From: M3007 sp965249785
GTDB taxonomy: Bacteria > Bacteroidota > Bacteroidia > Chitinophagales > Saprospiraceae
Length of the DNA: 64,000 nucleotides
Reading direction: 5' to 3'
NCBI GenBank assembly: GCA_965249785.1
Contig: CBDFMU010000005.1
Coordinates: forward strand, 110,901 to 174,900
Made by a program: the position numbers and the translations under genes. Shown piece after piece: positions 45,951-55,690 of this stretch. Under the pieces are notes generated by a model, which was not told where the DNA came from, searched no databases, and saw nothing but the letters and a program-made list of their open reading frames with translations. The number at the start of each line of letters is the position of its first letter. Positions within the stretch are counted from its first letter, which is position 1.

Positions 45951-46045
45951 TGAAATAGAGCGTAAAGTTTGCCGCAAAACGAACTTGCTTTGCTTCTTAC
46001 TACTCACGAGTATTGTGCGAACCGGGTTGCGTGATGGCCAATATT

Positions 46046-47482
46046 TTAATTAAATTTATATTGTACGCCCGCCCGTACCGACAATACATCGAACGTGGAT
46101 TCGGTCGCTGCGAGGTTTTTGGAATAGTCGGCCCACAACCCGAAAGTCCAGCGGGGCAACTCGTGTTCCAGTCCGGCACCAACCCGCCAGATATTGCTAA
46201 GTGTTTGACCTTCAAATTTTTGTGCCACATATTCCGGTTCGCGAGGGCCGTGCCCCGGTCCAGGCCCAGGTTCTTCCTCAAACTTGAAACTCACCAGACC
46301 GGGTGCAATATGTACCCAGGTATGCGCCACCCGCACAGACGGATGCAGCCAGCCATGCACTGGTAGCGTATAAGCCAGGCCCAGGGCGAAATGTTGCTGC
46401 CGCTGTTGGCTTTCCACCTGTACTAATTGGTCGTGGGGGTGCATGTGCATCGGAGGTGCATGCTGCGGTACGTGACATTGGGGTACATAACCGCTGGTAT
46501 TTACATCGAAGTGCAGCCAGTCTGCCGAGGCGGTCACTCGGAGGAAACGCAGGGGCGAATAGGAGGCTGTAATGCCAGAACCCAAGATAGAAGAAATGCC
46601 TGGCTCCTTTTCTAAAAACTTGCCAGCTACTGCCTCGATGCCAACTCTAAAACGGGAAGGACGACGCGCTGGTTGAATAATTGGCGGAGGGACACTAGCA
46701 GTTGCAACGCTGTCGGGTAAGGTTACTGAAGGAACAGCAACGGCATTCGGGCTTTGTGCCGCTATGGTTGTTTTGCTAGAATCTTGTGGTGTAACTGAAC
46801 TAGCTAACTGTAAAGAATCTGCTGCAACAAAAGGTAAGGGAGCTTCTGTGGTCAATGTTGATTCCTGCACCTTATTGTTTGTCAATTTCGCTAGTGTATC
46901 AGAGGCGTGATCTATCAAGTCAGCTGATTTAATAGCGTCTAATTTAGTAGTTGTTGTGGCAATAGGCTGATTATTAAGTTGGTCAAACTGCTTTTTGTTT
47001 TCTACCTTTTTCTCTGGCAAAGCACGTTGTGTACTAGTAGCAGACTTAGTTGGCGAATAATGTAATTGTTCTGCTTTTGATTTTTCAGAAAGAACCGCAG
47101 GCATAATGTGATCATTCGGAAGCCGCCGCTGGGAATGATCTATGCTTTTCTCCGCAATAGTTGGGGATAGCAGGCTTTTTTCTGGCAAAGTCGTCGCAGG
47201 CGTTACTGGCGGGAGAGATTGCCGTAAAGCTGCGATTTCCTGTTTTAAGGCTACATTCTCTTGTTGTACAGTCTGCATTTTCCAAAGCAACCAGCCAGCT
47301 ACCGTCAACGAGACCGCTACTGCCGCCGCAGCCGGCCAATAGTGCCAGGCGGAAGGTCGGCCACTACCGCCTATTTCGAAGGCATGAAGTCGCTGCGCCA
47401 TCTGCCGCCAGTTGCGGTCGCGATGGGGGAAATCGCCCTCTTCTTCCAATTTCTCGGCTATAAATTTGTCAAAATCGCTCAT
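46046..47482 (-). CDS. Putative anti-sigma-type membrane protein with C-terminal outer-membrane barrel-like domain
   Basis: 478 residues. The N-terminal 45 residues are cytoplasmic (MSDFDKFIAEKLEEEGDFPH), followed by one membrane helix (WPAAAAVAVSLTVAGWLLW, about 48-66) and a short coiled coil. A Thr/Ser/Lys-rich linker of about 190 residues leads to a beta-rich domain (about 275-478) with alternating strands and a terminal aromatic (VRAGVQYKFN), like outer-membrane barrel proteins. One loop (about 332-350) reads QCHVPQHAPPMHMHPHDQ, a likely metal site. Its ATG overlaps the sigma factor stop (ATGA), so the pair is translationally coupled. The anti-sigma role is inferred from position. Confidence 0.65.
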   Translation of the reverse strand: MSDFDKFIAEKLEEEGDFPHRDRNWRQMAQRLHAFEIGGSGRPSAWHYWPAAAAVAVSLTVAGWLLWKMQTVQQENVALKQEIAALRQSLPPVTPATTLPEKSLLSPTIAEKSIDHSQRRLPNDHIMPAVLSEKSKAEQLHYSPTKSATSTQRALPEKKVENKKQFDQLNNQPIATTTTKLDAIKSADLIDHASDTLAKLTNNKVQESTLTTEAPLPFVAADSLQLASSVTPQDSSKTTIAAQSPNAVAVPSVTLPDSVATASVPPPIIQPARRPSRFRVGIEAVAGKFLEKEPGISSILGSGITASYSPLRFLRVTASADWLHFDVNTSGYVPQCHVPQHAPPMHMHPHDQLVQVESQQRQQHFALGLAYTLPVHGWLHPSVRVAHTWVHIAPGLVSFKFEEEPGPGPGHGPREPEYVAQKFEGQTLSNIWRVGAGLEHELPRWTFGLWADYSKNLAATESTFDVLSVRAGVQYKFN

Positions 47483-48030
47483 GTTTTTTTTGAAAATTCA
47501 AAATCATTGGACAAAATAGTCTTTAAATGCTGGCGCGCTCGCGAAAGGTTGGATTTGGAGGCGCCAGTGCTAATATCAAGCAGCGCAGCGATCTCCTCGT
47601 GCGAAAAGCCATCCACGACAAATAGATTAAAAACGGTGCGGTAAGCGGGTGGCAATTGGTTGAGCATGGCCCAAATCTGCTCCTGGGTCAAGTGCTCAAT
47701 CGTGCCATCATCGGTCGGCGGATGATGCCAAGGCTGTAATTCTTCCAGCGATTGGGTCGCCAGGTTGCTGCGATAGCGATCAATAGCGGTATTGATGATA
47801 ATCCGGCGCAACCACTGTCGAAAAGGCTGATCACCGCCATACAGGTGGATTTTGGTAAAAACCTTAAAAAAAGAGTCATTCACCACCTCCTCCGAGGTTT
47901 CCAGACTACCGGTATAACGTTGCGCCACCGTCATGGCATAATTATAAAACAAGGCATAGAGCCGATGCTGGCTTGCCCGCTGCTTTTGACGACAGCCATC
48001 GAGAATATGGTAAAGTTGTTGATCCTGCAC
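47479..48030 (-). CDS. ECF RNA polymerase sigma-70 factor
   Basis: 183 residues, typical ECF length. Region 2 (about 20-90; YNYAMTVAQRYTGSLETSEE, then FRQWLRRIIINTAIDRYRS) and region 4 (about 120-175; MLNQLPPAYRTVFNLFVVDG and FSHEEIAALLDIS) are both complete. The start appears to be GTG at 48030. The gene is followed without gap by the membrane barrel protein (overlapping ATGA) and then by the His-repeat lipoprotein, so it probably controls its own operon in response to an envelope signal. Confidence 0.92.
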   Translation of the reverse strand: MQDQQLYHILDGCRQKQRASQHRLYALFYNYAMTVAQRYTGSLETSEEVVNDSFFKVFTKIHLYGGDQPFRQWLRRIIINTAIDRYRSNLATQSLEELQPWHHPPTDDGTIEHLTQEQIWAMLNQLPPAYRTVFNLFVVDGFSHEEIAALLDISTGASKSNLSRARQHLKTILSNDFEFSKKT

Positions 48031-48096
48031 TTATGCTATACTACACGAGAAAGTTGGGAAAAGGGTTGCGTGGAGGGAAGATTTTTTAGCGCATAT

Positions 48097-48170
48097 TTTG
48101 TCATCCTTTCGGGACTTGTCCAATTATGGTTTCGTTCGGTGACGTGGACAGTTCCCGAAAGGATGATAAA
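48097..48170. repeat. Palindromic repeat of the TGTCAT family upstream of the ECF sigma gene
   Basis: Arms of about 25 nt (48097-48121, TTTTGTCATCCTTTCGGGAC; 48146-48170, ending GAAAGGATGATAAA) are near complements. They share the TTTGTCATCC edge with the element at 18121-18206. Confidence 0.65.
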
Positions 48171-48263
48171 AGCGGCGTACTTGCTGATGAATAAATTGAT
48201 ACTGTGTAAACTAAGTTTCCTGGGAACGTGTAAAAAACAAGTTGTTATCTTTTCCAGGCTCGC

Positions 48264-48386
48264 TTGTCATGTCGCAACGCAGTGCAGACATCTACACACC
48301 ACCAGGCACCTCATAATCCCTTGTACGAAAGAGTTTTCGACTAACCGGGGTTGTGTGGATGTCTTCGTTTCACTACGACATGACAA
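48264..48386. repeat. Large palindromic repeat of the TGTCAT family
   Basis: The left arm 48264-48300 (starting TTGTCATGTCGCAACGCAGT) and right arm 48349-48386 (ending CACTACGACATGACAA) are complementary over most of 37 nt. With the element at 48097 it occupies the 440-bp gap between the sigma factor and the nuclease gene, where no ORF of family character is seen. Confidence 0.65.
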
Positions 48387-48470
48387 CTCACGGGAGGTAC
48401 ACGCGCTTGGGTTTTGCTAAACAACTTAATTTACAGTGTAATTAATACATCATTTATAATTCATCATTCA

Positions 48471-49535
48471 TCACGGCTTCTCTACTTTCTTCAACATCAA
48501 TAAATATACCGGCAAGTGGTCACTATAACCATCGATAAAAACATCACCGATGGAAGTGCGCAACGGATAGCCACGAAAAGCACCGTCGGTCTGTAACAGC
48601 CAGGGCTGACGGAATACTACCGCCTTAAACAGCTGCCAGCCACCCGTCTTTTTATTAACGAAACCTCTGGACAGTACCATCTGATCGAATAAGTCCCAAG
48701 CATCCCGATAAGCCAGGGTACCGTTGCCATCTTTATACAGGTCGTACATTGGGTTGTACAATTCGTTGTTCTGCAAGTTGTCGCCACTGCGTTTAGCATT
48801 CAACACCTCCGTGAGACTCTTGTTGGTGGGGTCGTCATTCAAATCTCCCATAATCAGGATTTTAGCCTCTGGATTCACCGCCCGAATGCTGTCGGCCAGG
48901 TGCCGACACACCCCGGCGGCGGCAGCGCGCATCCACCCGGAACCCGCTTCCCCACCCCGACGCGAAGGCCAGTGATTGACCATAATATGGATCGGCTCGC
49001 CATCAAATAGCCCGGTCACGTATAGTACATCGCGGGTAAAATCTATCAGGCCGGTTTTTGAGTCTTTCAAGGTGACGTGCATCGGCTGCGCACTCGTCAC
49101 TTTGAAATATTTGGGCTGATATAATAATCCGCAATCAATACCGCGCTCGTCGGGCGAGTCAAAATGTACAATCTGGTAATTACGTGCTTTCAAGGCGGGT
49201 TCATGGACCAAATCTTCCAGCACCTTCCGATTTTCCACCTCCGATACGCCCAGCAGGGCCACGCCATCGGGACTGGCATCGGTAGCCAGTTGGCTGATTA
49301 CTTTGGCCATGTTGGCCTCCTTATGTGTATATTTGTAGGTATTCCAGGCCATGCGCCCACCGGGCAGGTATTCCGAATCATTGGTGTTGGGGGAAGGGAC
49401 GGTGTCGAACAGATTTTCTAAGTTGTAAAAACCAATGGCGGCTACCTTGTAACTGGCATCCTTTTGTGCCGACAAAAGGTTAGGAAGGAAGAAAAGCAGA
49501 CCAGCCAAAAAGGCGGTGAAAGTCAATTTTTTCAT
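48471..49535 (-). CDS. Secreted endonuclease/exonuclease/phosphatase (EEP) family protein
   Basis: 354 residues with a signal peptide (1-23, LLFFLPNLLSAQ). EEP motifs in order: FYNLENLFD (Asn), GVSEVENRKVLEDL (metal-binding Glu), HWPSRRGGEAGSGWM (His), LIMGDLNDDPTNKS (Asp and Asn), YSDHLPVYL (catalytic His). This suggests a periplasmic or secreted phosphodiesterase or DNase. It is divergent from a TonB receptor plus DUF5689 lipoprotein, a set that would suit capture of phosphate or nucleotides from extracellular nucleic acid; that is inference. Confidence 0.85.
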   Translation of the reverse strand: MKKLTFTAFLAGLLFFLPNLLSAQKDASYKVAAIGFYNLENLFDTVPSPNTNDSEYLPGGRMAWNTYKYTHKEANMAKVISQLATDASPDGVALLGVSEVENRKVLEDLVHEPALKARNYQIVHFDSPDERGIDCGLLYQPKYFKVTSAQPMHVTLKDSKTGLIDFTRDVLYVTGLFDGEPIHIMVNHWPSRRGGEAGSGWMRAAAAGVCRHLADSIRAVNPEAKILIMGDLNDDPTNKSLTEVLNAKRSGDNLQNNELYNPMYDLYKDGNGTLAYRDAWDLFDQMVLSRGFVNKKTGGWQLFKAVVFRQPWLLQTDGAFRGYPLRTSIGDVFIDGYSDHLPVYLLMLKKVEKP

Positions 49536-49814
49536 GCAAAGTTTGTATTTCGAGGCAAAGGAACATCATTCAAGACCATCGCCATCCCGCTTTGCAATAA
49601 TTTAACATAGCTTAAAGCATCAAGCTCCAGTCGTCTTTTTCTACCTTTGACCGCCTTTTGAGCCCTGCCCGTGCAGGTTTCGGGAAGCTTCACTACAATC
49701 AATGACACCTCGCCGCTCGTGTTAAGTGAGAAATGGTTGCATTTTTAGATTAATTTCAAGGCAATGTGTTGATTTTTAACACATTAGCACTATCCACATT
49801 AGCACATCAACTCT

Positions 49815-52561
49815 ATGTTTCGAAAATTACTTTTTCCTGCCCTGCTTTTGCTGTTGGCACAGGCATTATGCGCCCAGACCATTACCCTGCGCGGTACAGT
49901 ACTGGATGCCGACAATAACAGTCCCGTGACCGACGCAGCAGTGGTCGTCAGCGGCACCGGCCAGGTAGCTGCCACCGACCAGAACGGCAATTTTTTGCTG
50001 GAAGGACTGCAGCCCGGCAAGTACACCATAGTATTGTCGCGCAGTGGCTATTTTCCGTTGGAAGCTACCGCCAATACTGACGGGAATCTTGCTTCCCCGC
50101 TGGTTTTCAATCTTCGGCGCGATCCGGCGATAGAAACCCCGACCACGCCCATTCCGGTAGTAACCCTGGATGAAGCCGAATCGGATAGCGAAGGCGGCGG
50201 CGAAGTAGCCAACCTGCTCCATGCTTCGCGCGATGTATTCCAAACCGCCAGTTTCGGCTGGAGCACCTATCGTTTCCGCGAACGTGGCTACGATTCCGAC
50301 CAGTTTCCGCTCTACCTCAACGGCGTATCCATCAACGACCCGGAAACGGGTACGGCCTTTTTTGGTGAGTTTGGTGGCCTGAACGACGTGCTACGGCTGC
50401 GCGAAAGCAGCATCGGGCTGGATGCCTGCGATTTTGCTTTCTCCGAAGTCGGTGGCGCTACCCGCATCGATACCCGCGCCAGTTCACAGCGCAAACAGAT
50501 CCGCGCTTCCTATGCCCTGGCCAATCGCAGTTATCGTCACCGGCTCATGCTTACTGCCAGCACTGGCCTGATGCCGGGCGGCTGGGCTATTACGGTGTCG
50601 GGCAGTCATCGCTGGGCGCAAGAAAGTTATGTAGCCGGTACTTTTTTCCAGGGTACCTCCTATTTCCTTTCCGTAGATAAAAAAATTGGCCAGAAACATC
50701 TCTTCAACCTCACGTTTCTGGGCGCACCCAGCATCCAGGGTCGGGCCGGAGATACCTATCAGGAAATGTATGATTTGGCTGGTTCCAACTACTACAATCC
50801 CAATTGGGGCTATCAAAATGGCGATAAACGTAATGCCGTCGTGCGTACCAGCAACCAGCCAATCGGTATGCTGCGCTATGACTGGACCCCATCGCGCACC
50901 ACGACGCTGACAGCTACCGCCTACGGGCAGGCTGGAGAACGCGGCGATACGCGACTGGAATATTTGGGCAGCAATCCCGCACCCGACTATAACCGCAATT
51001 TGCCTTCAGCCTTTGAAGATCCCGAGCAAGCGGCTATTCAGGCCGATCTGCTGCGCAACAATGAATCGCTACGCCAGCTCAACTGGACAAGATTTTATGA
51101 GGTAAACCGCAACACGCCAGAAACCATCACGAATGCTAATGGCCAAGCTGGAAATACTGTTACCGGCAACCGTGCTCAATTTATTGTGGAAAATCAGCGC
51201 GGCGACAGCAAGGAAGCGGGCTTCAATGCCGTGCTCAGTGAAGCCCTTGGCGAACGGGCCAAAATTCAGGTGGGTGCCAATTACCAATGGTACCAGGGCC
51301 GGAATTTCAAGACGGTGAAAGATTTGCTCGGCGCCGACTACTGGCTGGATATTGACAAATTTGCGCAGCAAGATGTCCCCGGCGTAGCCAATGTACAAGA
51401 CAACGATGTACGTATTCCCAACCATGTAGTGCGCAAGGATGACGTATTTGGCTATAATTACGACGAAAACATCCGCAATGGCGGCCTGTGGGCGCAGGTA
51501 CAAGGCGACGTGCGCCGGTTCTCCCTGTTCATTGGCGGCGAATTGAAGGTCAACAACTTCTGGCGCACTGGCCGGATGCAAAACGGGCGTTTCCCGAATA
51601 GTTCCCTCGGCGATTCAGAGAAACTTTCTTTCAATACCTATGGCACCAAAGGCGGCGCAACGTACAAACTGAATGGCCGCAACTATCTGTATGTCAATGG
51701 CTTCTACGGTACGCGCGCACCACAGTTCCGCGATGCTTTCCTGTCGCCACGAGTACGTAATGAAGTGGTGCCAGGCTTGCAACCCTACACGATACGGAGT
51801 GTGGAAGGCGGCTATATCCTGCGTGCACCGCACATCCGGGGCCGCCTGACTGGCTACCTGACGCAGTTCAAGGATGAAACGGATGCCTCTCTGTTCTATC
51901 TATATTCGCGGGCGTATTTGGCACGTCCATTCTGCGGGGCGTGGATCGCCAACACGCTGGTATCGAAGCAGCCTTGGAAGCCAAGCCCAGCGCAGCCTGG
52001 ACCTTTTCTGCCGCTGGCAATGCAGGCTATTACCACTATACTTCCCGCCCTCTGCTATACGTGACGCAAGACAACACGTCTGAACTGATCGTAAACGGCG
52101 CGACAGTGTATCAGGAAAATTACCTGGTGCCACGTACACCACAAACCACCGGGATGCTCGGCGTTAAATACGAAGGCAAACGCTTTTGGTTCGCTTCGCT
52201 GACGGCTACTTTTGCCGATGACCTGTGGTACGATTTTGACCGCACTCGCCGCACCGCTGCTTTTGTGGAATCCTTGGTGAAAGATTCGGAACCCTGGAAC
52301 CGGGCATTGGATCAACAAAAAGCCCCGGCGGCGTTTCGCTCGATTTTTTTGGCGGAAAATCCTGGAAGTTCAACAAGTATTTCCTCTATCTCAACGTCGG
52401 AGTAAACAATATTCTGAACAATCAGGATATTATTATTTCGGGTCGCGACTCTTACCGCAGCAGTTTATGCTAATACAGCAGATGATCTTCGGTTTTATAC
52501 TAATGAACTTACTTATGGTTACGGCACGAATTACTTCATTAGCCTGACTATTCGAAAATAG
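49815..52561 (+). pseudogene. TonB-dependent receptor with CarboxypepD-like N-terminus, three frameshifts
   Basis: Signal peptide at ATG 49815, CarboxypepD-like domain (ITLRGTVLDADNNSPVTDA), plug (YLNGVSINDPETGTAFFGEF) and barrel. The first frame fails at about 51911-51920 (FYLYSRA then nonsense); the family reading resumes in another frame as FGTSILRGVDRQHAGIEAAL. It shifts again at an A5 run near 52317-52322, resuming as GGVSLDFFGGKSWKFNKYF and LNVGVNNILNNQD, and a third time near 52462, ending YGYGTNYFISLTIRK with stop at 52561. The summed length is about 915 codons, normal for the family. Three one-base events within 550 bp mean decay or poor local sequence. Confidence 0.8.
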
Positions 52562-52693
52562 ATAACGGTTTATGAAATTGGTTTATAAAAGTTTATTGTC
52601 AACCTTTTAATAAACCCTCATAAACCTTAATTAATCCTTATAAACCCTCTTCCACCATTTCTCTTGATTTTCAACTTAAAAAATAACAAGGCC

Positions 52694-54130
52694 ATGTTTC
52701 TTTCTGGTAATAAAAAAAATTTCCTGTTCCCGGCACTTTTCGCGCTCGTGCTGACCATCGGCGCGTTGGGTTGTGTAAAAACCGAATTCGATGAGCCACC
52801 CGTTGGCGGCGACCCGGTTACACTTACGCCCACCACCACCATTAAAGAGCTGAAATCGCTGCACGTGACGCCCGGTGGCTTTAACAAAATCACCGACGAC
52901 CTCCTCATCGGTGGAGAAGTGGTGCTGGATGACCGTTCCGGCAATTATTACAAGACCATCGTCATTCAGGATGAAACCGGCGGTATTGAAGTGAAATTTA
53001 ACGATGGCTATTTGTACCAGCAGTTTCCGGTGGGTCGTAAAATTTATATTCACTGCAAAGACTTGATCCTGACGGATTATAACAACCTGACGCAACTGGC
53101 TGGTAGCACAATAGAGCAGAACGGTGTGCTGAGCGACGTAGGTCTTACCCAGGCCCAAGTGCGCGCCCAGGTAGTTAAAGGAGCTTTTGCTGCTACACCA
53201 TTGGCCCCCAAAGTATTGACCATCAGCCAATTAGGCCTGCAAAACGTCAGCACCTTCATTCGCCTGGAAAATGTAGAGTTTGCGAAAGCTGATACCGGAA
53301 AAACGTATGCCGACCCGGTGACGCAATTCAGCCTTAATCGCACAGTAGAAACCTGTGGCGGCCAGCAAATAGTAGTCCGCACGAGCGGCTACGCCAATTT
53401 TGCCGGGGAAAAGACCCCCAGCGGCAAAGGCTACATCGAAGGGGTGTTGGGTATTTTTGGCACCACTTATCAACTCACAGTGCGCGACCAAAATGCTGCT
53501 CAAATGACTGGCCCGCGTTGCGGCACCAGCACCGGCACCGAGACTTTGGTAGATATCAGTTCGATCCGCAGCCTGTTTACCGGCACTACGACCGCTGCGC
53601 CTGCCAACCAGAAAATAAAAGGCATTGTCATCTCCGACCGCAGTGCTAAGAACCTGAACAGCAAGAACCTATATATCCAAGATGGAACGGCTGGTATTGT
53701 GGTTCGCTTTGATGCCGATCATTCTTTCAATCTCGGAGACGAAATAGAGGTGGTCATTTCCGAGCGCGAAGTGAGCGAATTCAACAAGTTGCTGCAAATA
53801 AACAATGTGCCGTTGGCCAGTGCCAAGGTCATCAGCATGGGCAAGACAGTCATCCCGCGCACGGCCACCATCGCGGAACTCAATACAAATTTCAATGCCT
53901 GGGAAAGCACGCTGGTCAAGATCGTTGGTGCCACGATCAGCGGCGGCGCGACCCTTTCCGGCAATCGCACGGTCAGTGACGGCACGGGCACCATCCCGAT
54001 GTTTACGCAGACAGCCGCTACTTTTGCTGGCACCACCACTCCCACTGGGCAGGTTACTATCACTGCCATCCTGTCGGATTTCAATGCGAAACAGATCATT
54101 TTGCGCAACGCAGCTGATATTCAACAATAA
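52694..54130 (+). CDS. DUF5689 surface lipoprotein
   Basis: 478 residues from ATG 52694; a TTG ten codons upstream is less likely. A signal peptide and lipobox end at Cys (FALVLTIGALGC). The body holds OB-like repeats typical of DUF5689: KTIVIQDETGGIEVKFND in the first half and LYIQDGTAGIVVRFDADHS in the second, followed by a further repeat from about residue 390 (ISGGATLSGNRTVSDGTGT). The role is unknown; such lipoproteins sit beside TonB receptors in Bacteroidota. Here it follows the frameshifted receptor by 133 bp on the same strand and is itself intact. Confidence 0.78.
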   Translation: MFLSGNKKNFLFPALFALVLTIGALGCVKTEFDEPPVGGDPVTLTPTTTIKELKSLHVTPGGFNKITDDLLIGGEVVLDDRSGNYYKTIVIQDETGGIEVKFNDGYLYQQFPVGRKIYIHCKDLILTDYNNLTQLAGSTIEQNGVLSDVGLTQAQVRAQVVKGAFAATPLAPKVLTISQLGLQNVSTFIRLENVEFAKADTGKTYADPVTQFSLNRTVETCGGQQIVVRTSGYANFAGEKTPSGKGYIEGVLGIFGTTYQLTVRDQNAAQMTGPRCGTSTGTETLVDISSIRSLFTGTTTAAPANQKIKGIVISDRSAKNLNSKNLYIQDGTAGIVVRFDADHSFNLGDEIEVVISEREVSEFNKLLQINNVPLASAKVISMGKTVIPRTATIAELNTNFNAWESTLVKIVGATISGGATLSGNRTVSDGTGTIPMFTQTAATFAGTTTPTGQVTITAILSDFNAKQIILRNAADIQQ

Positions 54131-54264
54131 TATCACCCTTGGCATTGAATTTTAAGATTCTTCTTGGCTGTTGCGTTAGAAAAGGGTTAAAACTGCTTCA
54201 ATCAGACAACGCCACGCACCATTTTTGGCGACAGGCCGTTTGAAAAAAACACAACCTAACACAC

Positions 54265-54891
54265 ATGAAGAATCTACCTGTTATCGCATTATTATTATTG
54301 CTCGGCCACGTCGCGTCGGCACAAATTGTTCACTTTGGTCTTAAAGGCGGTATAAATACGCAAGTAAACAAACCGCAAGACATAGTTCTCGGAAGCGGCG
54401 ACAGCACTTTGAATCTGGGAGTAGACAAATTCAAATTTGGCACCCAGTTCGGCGTATATGTCCGTTTGGGCAATAAGTTGTTCTTACAGCCGGAATTGCT
54501 GTTCAACTCTACCAAAACTGATTATCGTTTTAAGCAAAACAGTTTTTCAGACGTTGTTAAAAACCAGAAATACCAGCACCTGGATTTGCCAGTGCTGGTT
54601 GGTTTCAAAATGGGACCATTGCGGTTCAATGCTGGCCCGGTTGGTCACTATTTTCTGAATAGCAATTCAGAGCTAACTAATATTAGTGGCTATAAGGAGC
54701 GTTTCAAACAGTTTACCTGGGGCTGGTTGGCTGGTGTAACCCTCGGTACGGGTCGGATTTCTGCCGATCTGCGCTATGAGGGCAGTTTCAATAATGAAGG
54801 CGACCGGTTCACGTTTTTTGGTGACGACTATCACTTCAGTAAAACACCTGCCCGGCTGATTTTGGGCGTGAATATTGCGATCATTAAGTAA
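54265..54891 (+). CDS. Small outer-membrane beta-barrel protein (PorT/OmpA-barrel-like)
   Basis: 208 residues with a signal peptide (1-19, LLLLLGHVASAQ) followed by alternating amphipathic strands (FGLKGGINTQV, FGVYVRLGNKLFLQPELLFN, LDLPVLVGFKMGPLRFNAGP, ISADLRYEGSF) of an eight-stranded barrel. The LPVL/GP pattern is typical of the outer-membrane beta-barrel (porin-family) proteins of Bacteroidota. Function unknown. A terminator hairpin lies downstream at 55061-55106. Confidence 0.8.
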   Translation: MKNLPVIALLLLLGHVASAQIVHFGLKGGINTQVNKPQDIVLGSGDSTLNLGVDKFKFGTQFGVYVRLGNKLFLQPELLFNSTKTDYRFKQNSFSDVVKNQKYQHLDLPVLVGFKMGPLRFNAGPVGHYFLNSNSELTNISGYKERFKQFTWGWLAGVTLGTGRISADLRYEGSFNNEGDRFTFFGDDYHFSKTPARLILGVNIAIIK

Positions 54892-54911
54892 ACGCTGGAC
54901 TAATAGATAAT

Positions 54912-55031
54912 AGATTGTAAAATAAGCTATTTTGAGTATTTGAAGATTTGAGTATTCGATCAGATACCTGATTATCAAGTGTTTGCTCGAATACTTAAAT
55001 ACTCGAATCATCAAGCATTTTAATTTACAAT
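54912..55031. repeat. Nested palindrome of the GAGTATTTGAA family
   Basis: Inner arms at 54931-54959 (TTTGAGTATTTGAAGATTTG) and about 54987-55016 are imperfect complements. Outer arms ATTGTAAAATAAGCT and AGCATTTTAATTTACAAT enclose them. The arm is related to 26934-26964 and to the half-copy at 61257-61290. Confidence 0.6.
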
Positions 55032-55060
55032 GTACTAACAACTCCATAATTTAATACTAA

Positions 55061-55106
55061 TTTACCCCTTTATTTGCCGCTGGTAAATAGAGGGGTAAAT
55101 TTTTTA
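55061..55106 (+). terminator. Intrinsic terminator after the small barrel gene
   Basis: TTTACCCCTTTATTT (55061-55075) pairs with AAATAGAGGGGTAAA (55085-55099) and is followed by TTTTTTAATT on the plus strand. It lies 170 bp past the barrel gene, upstream of hemJ. Confidence 0.65.
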
Positions 55107-55137
55107 ATTATGCTACCATACTAATAAATCGTTACGA

Positions 55138-55674
55138 ATGGATTTGTCTACCTGGTATAGTATTGCTAAATCTTTCCACCTAATCGGCATGGTCTCCTGG
55201 ATGGCCGGAATGTTCTATCTGGTGCGTATTATGGTCAATCACGCGATGGCCTCTCACGAGCCGGAGCCGCAACGCAGCATTCTGACCAGGCAATACACCA
55301 TAATGGAATGGAAATCCTACAATATCATTCTAAAACCGGCAGTAATTATGACCTGGTCGTTTGGCGTACTGATGCTCTGTATCCAACCAATGTGGCTGCA
55401 ACAAGGCTGGATGCACGCCAAACTGACTTTTCTAGTGCTGCTCACTGGCTACACGCACTATCTAAAAAGTCATATTCGCCAATTAGAAAGCGGCATGTCG
55501 CGCTTCACGCATATTCACTATCGGGCATTGAATGAAGTACCAACTATTTTTTTAGTAGCGATTGTTTTTCTGGCGGTGTTTAAAGATCGCATTTATTATG
55601 GCTGGCTGCTCGGCGGATTGGCGGTTTTTATTGGATTGATTACTTGGGGGATTCGGAAGGCTATCCGACGGTGA
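55138..55674 (+). CDS. hemJ: Protoporphyrinogen IX oxidase HemJ
   Basis: 178 residues with four to five membrane helices. The conserved His14 (KSFHLIGMVSWMAGMFYLVR) and Lys95 (GWMHAKLTFLVLLTGYTH) of HemJ are in place, as is the C-terminal NEVPTIFLVAIVFLAVFKD. HemJ oxidises protoporphyrinogen to protoporphyrin in haem synthesis, at the inner membrane. Length and motif spacing are normal for the Bacteroidota form. Confidence 0.88.
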   Translation: MDLSTWYSIAKSFHLIGMVSWMAGMFYLVRIMVNHAMASHEPEPQRSILTRQYTIMEWKSYNIILKPAVIMTWSFGVLMLCIQPMWLQQGWMHAKLTFLVLLTGYTHYLKSHIRQLESGMSRFTHIHYRALNEVPTIFLVAIVFLAVFKDRIYYGWLLGGLAVFIGLITWGIRKAIRR

Positions 55675-55690
55675 GGCTGCTGTTTAATCA

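Noticed and set aside
52600..52650. Degenerate ATAAACC repeats upstream of the DUF5689 gene, similar to 2885-2910
   Set aside because: Short, irregular and AT-rich; not convincing as a regulatory array without more copies.
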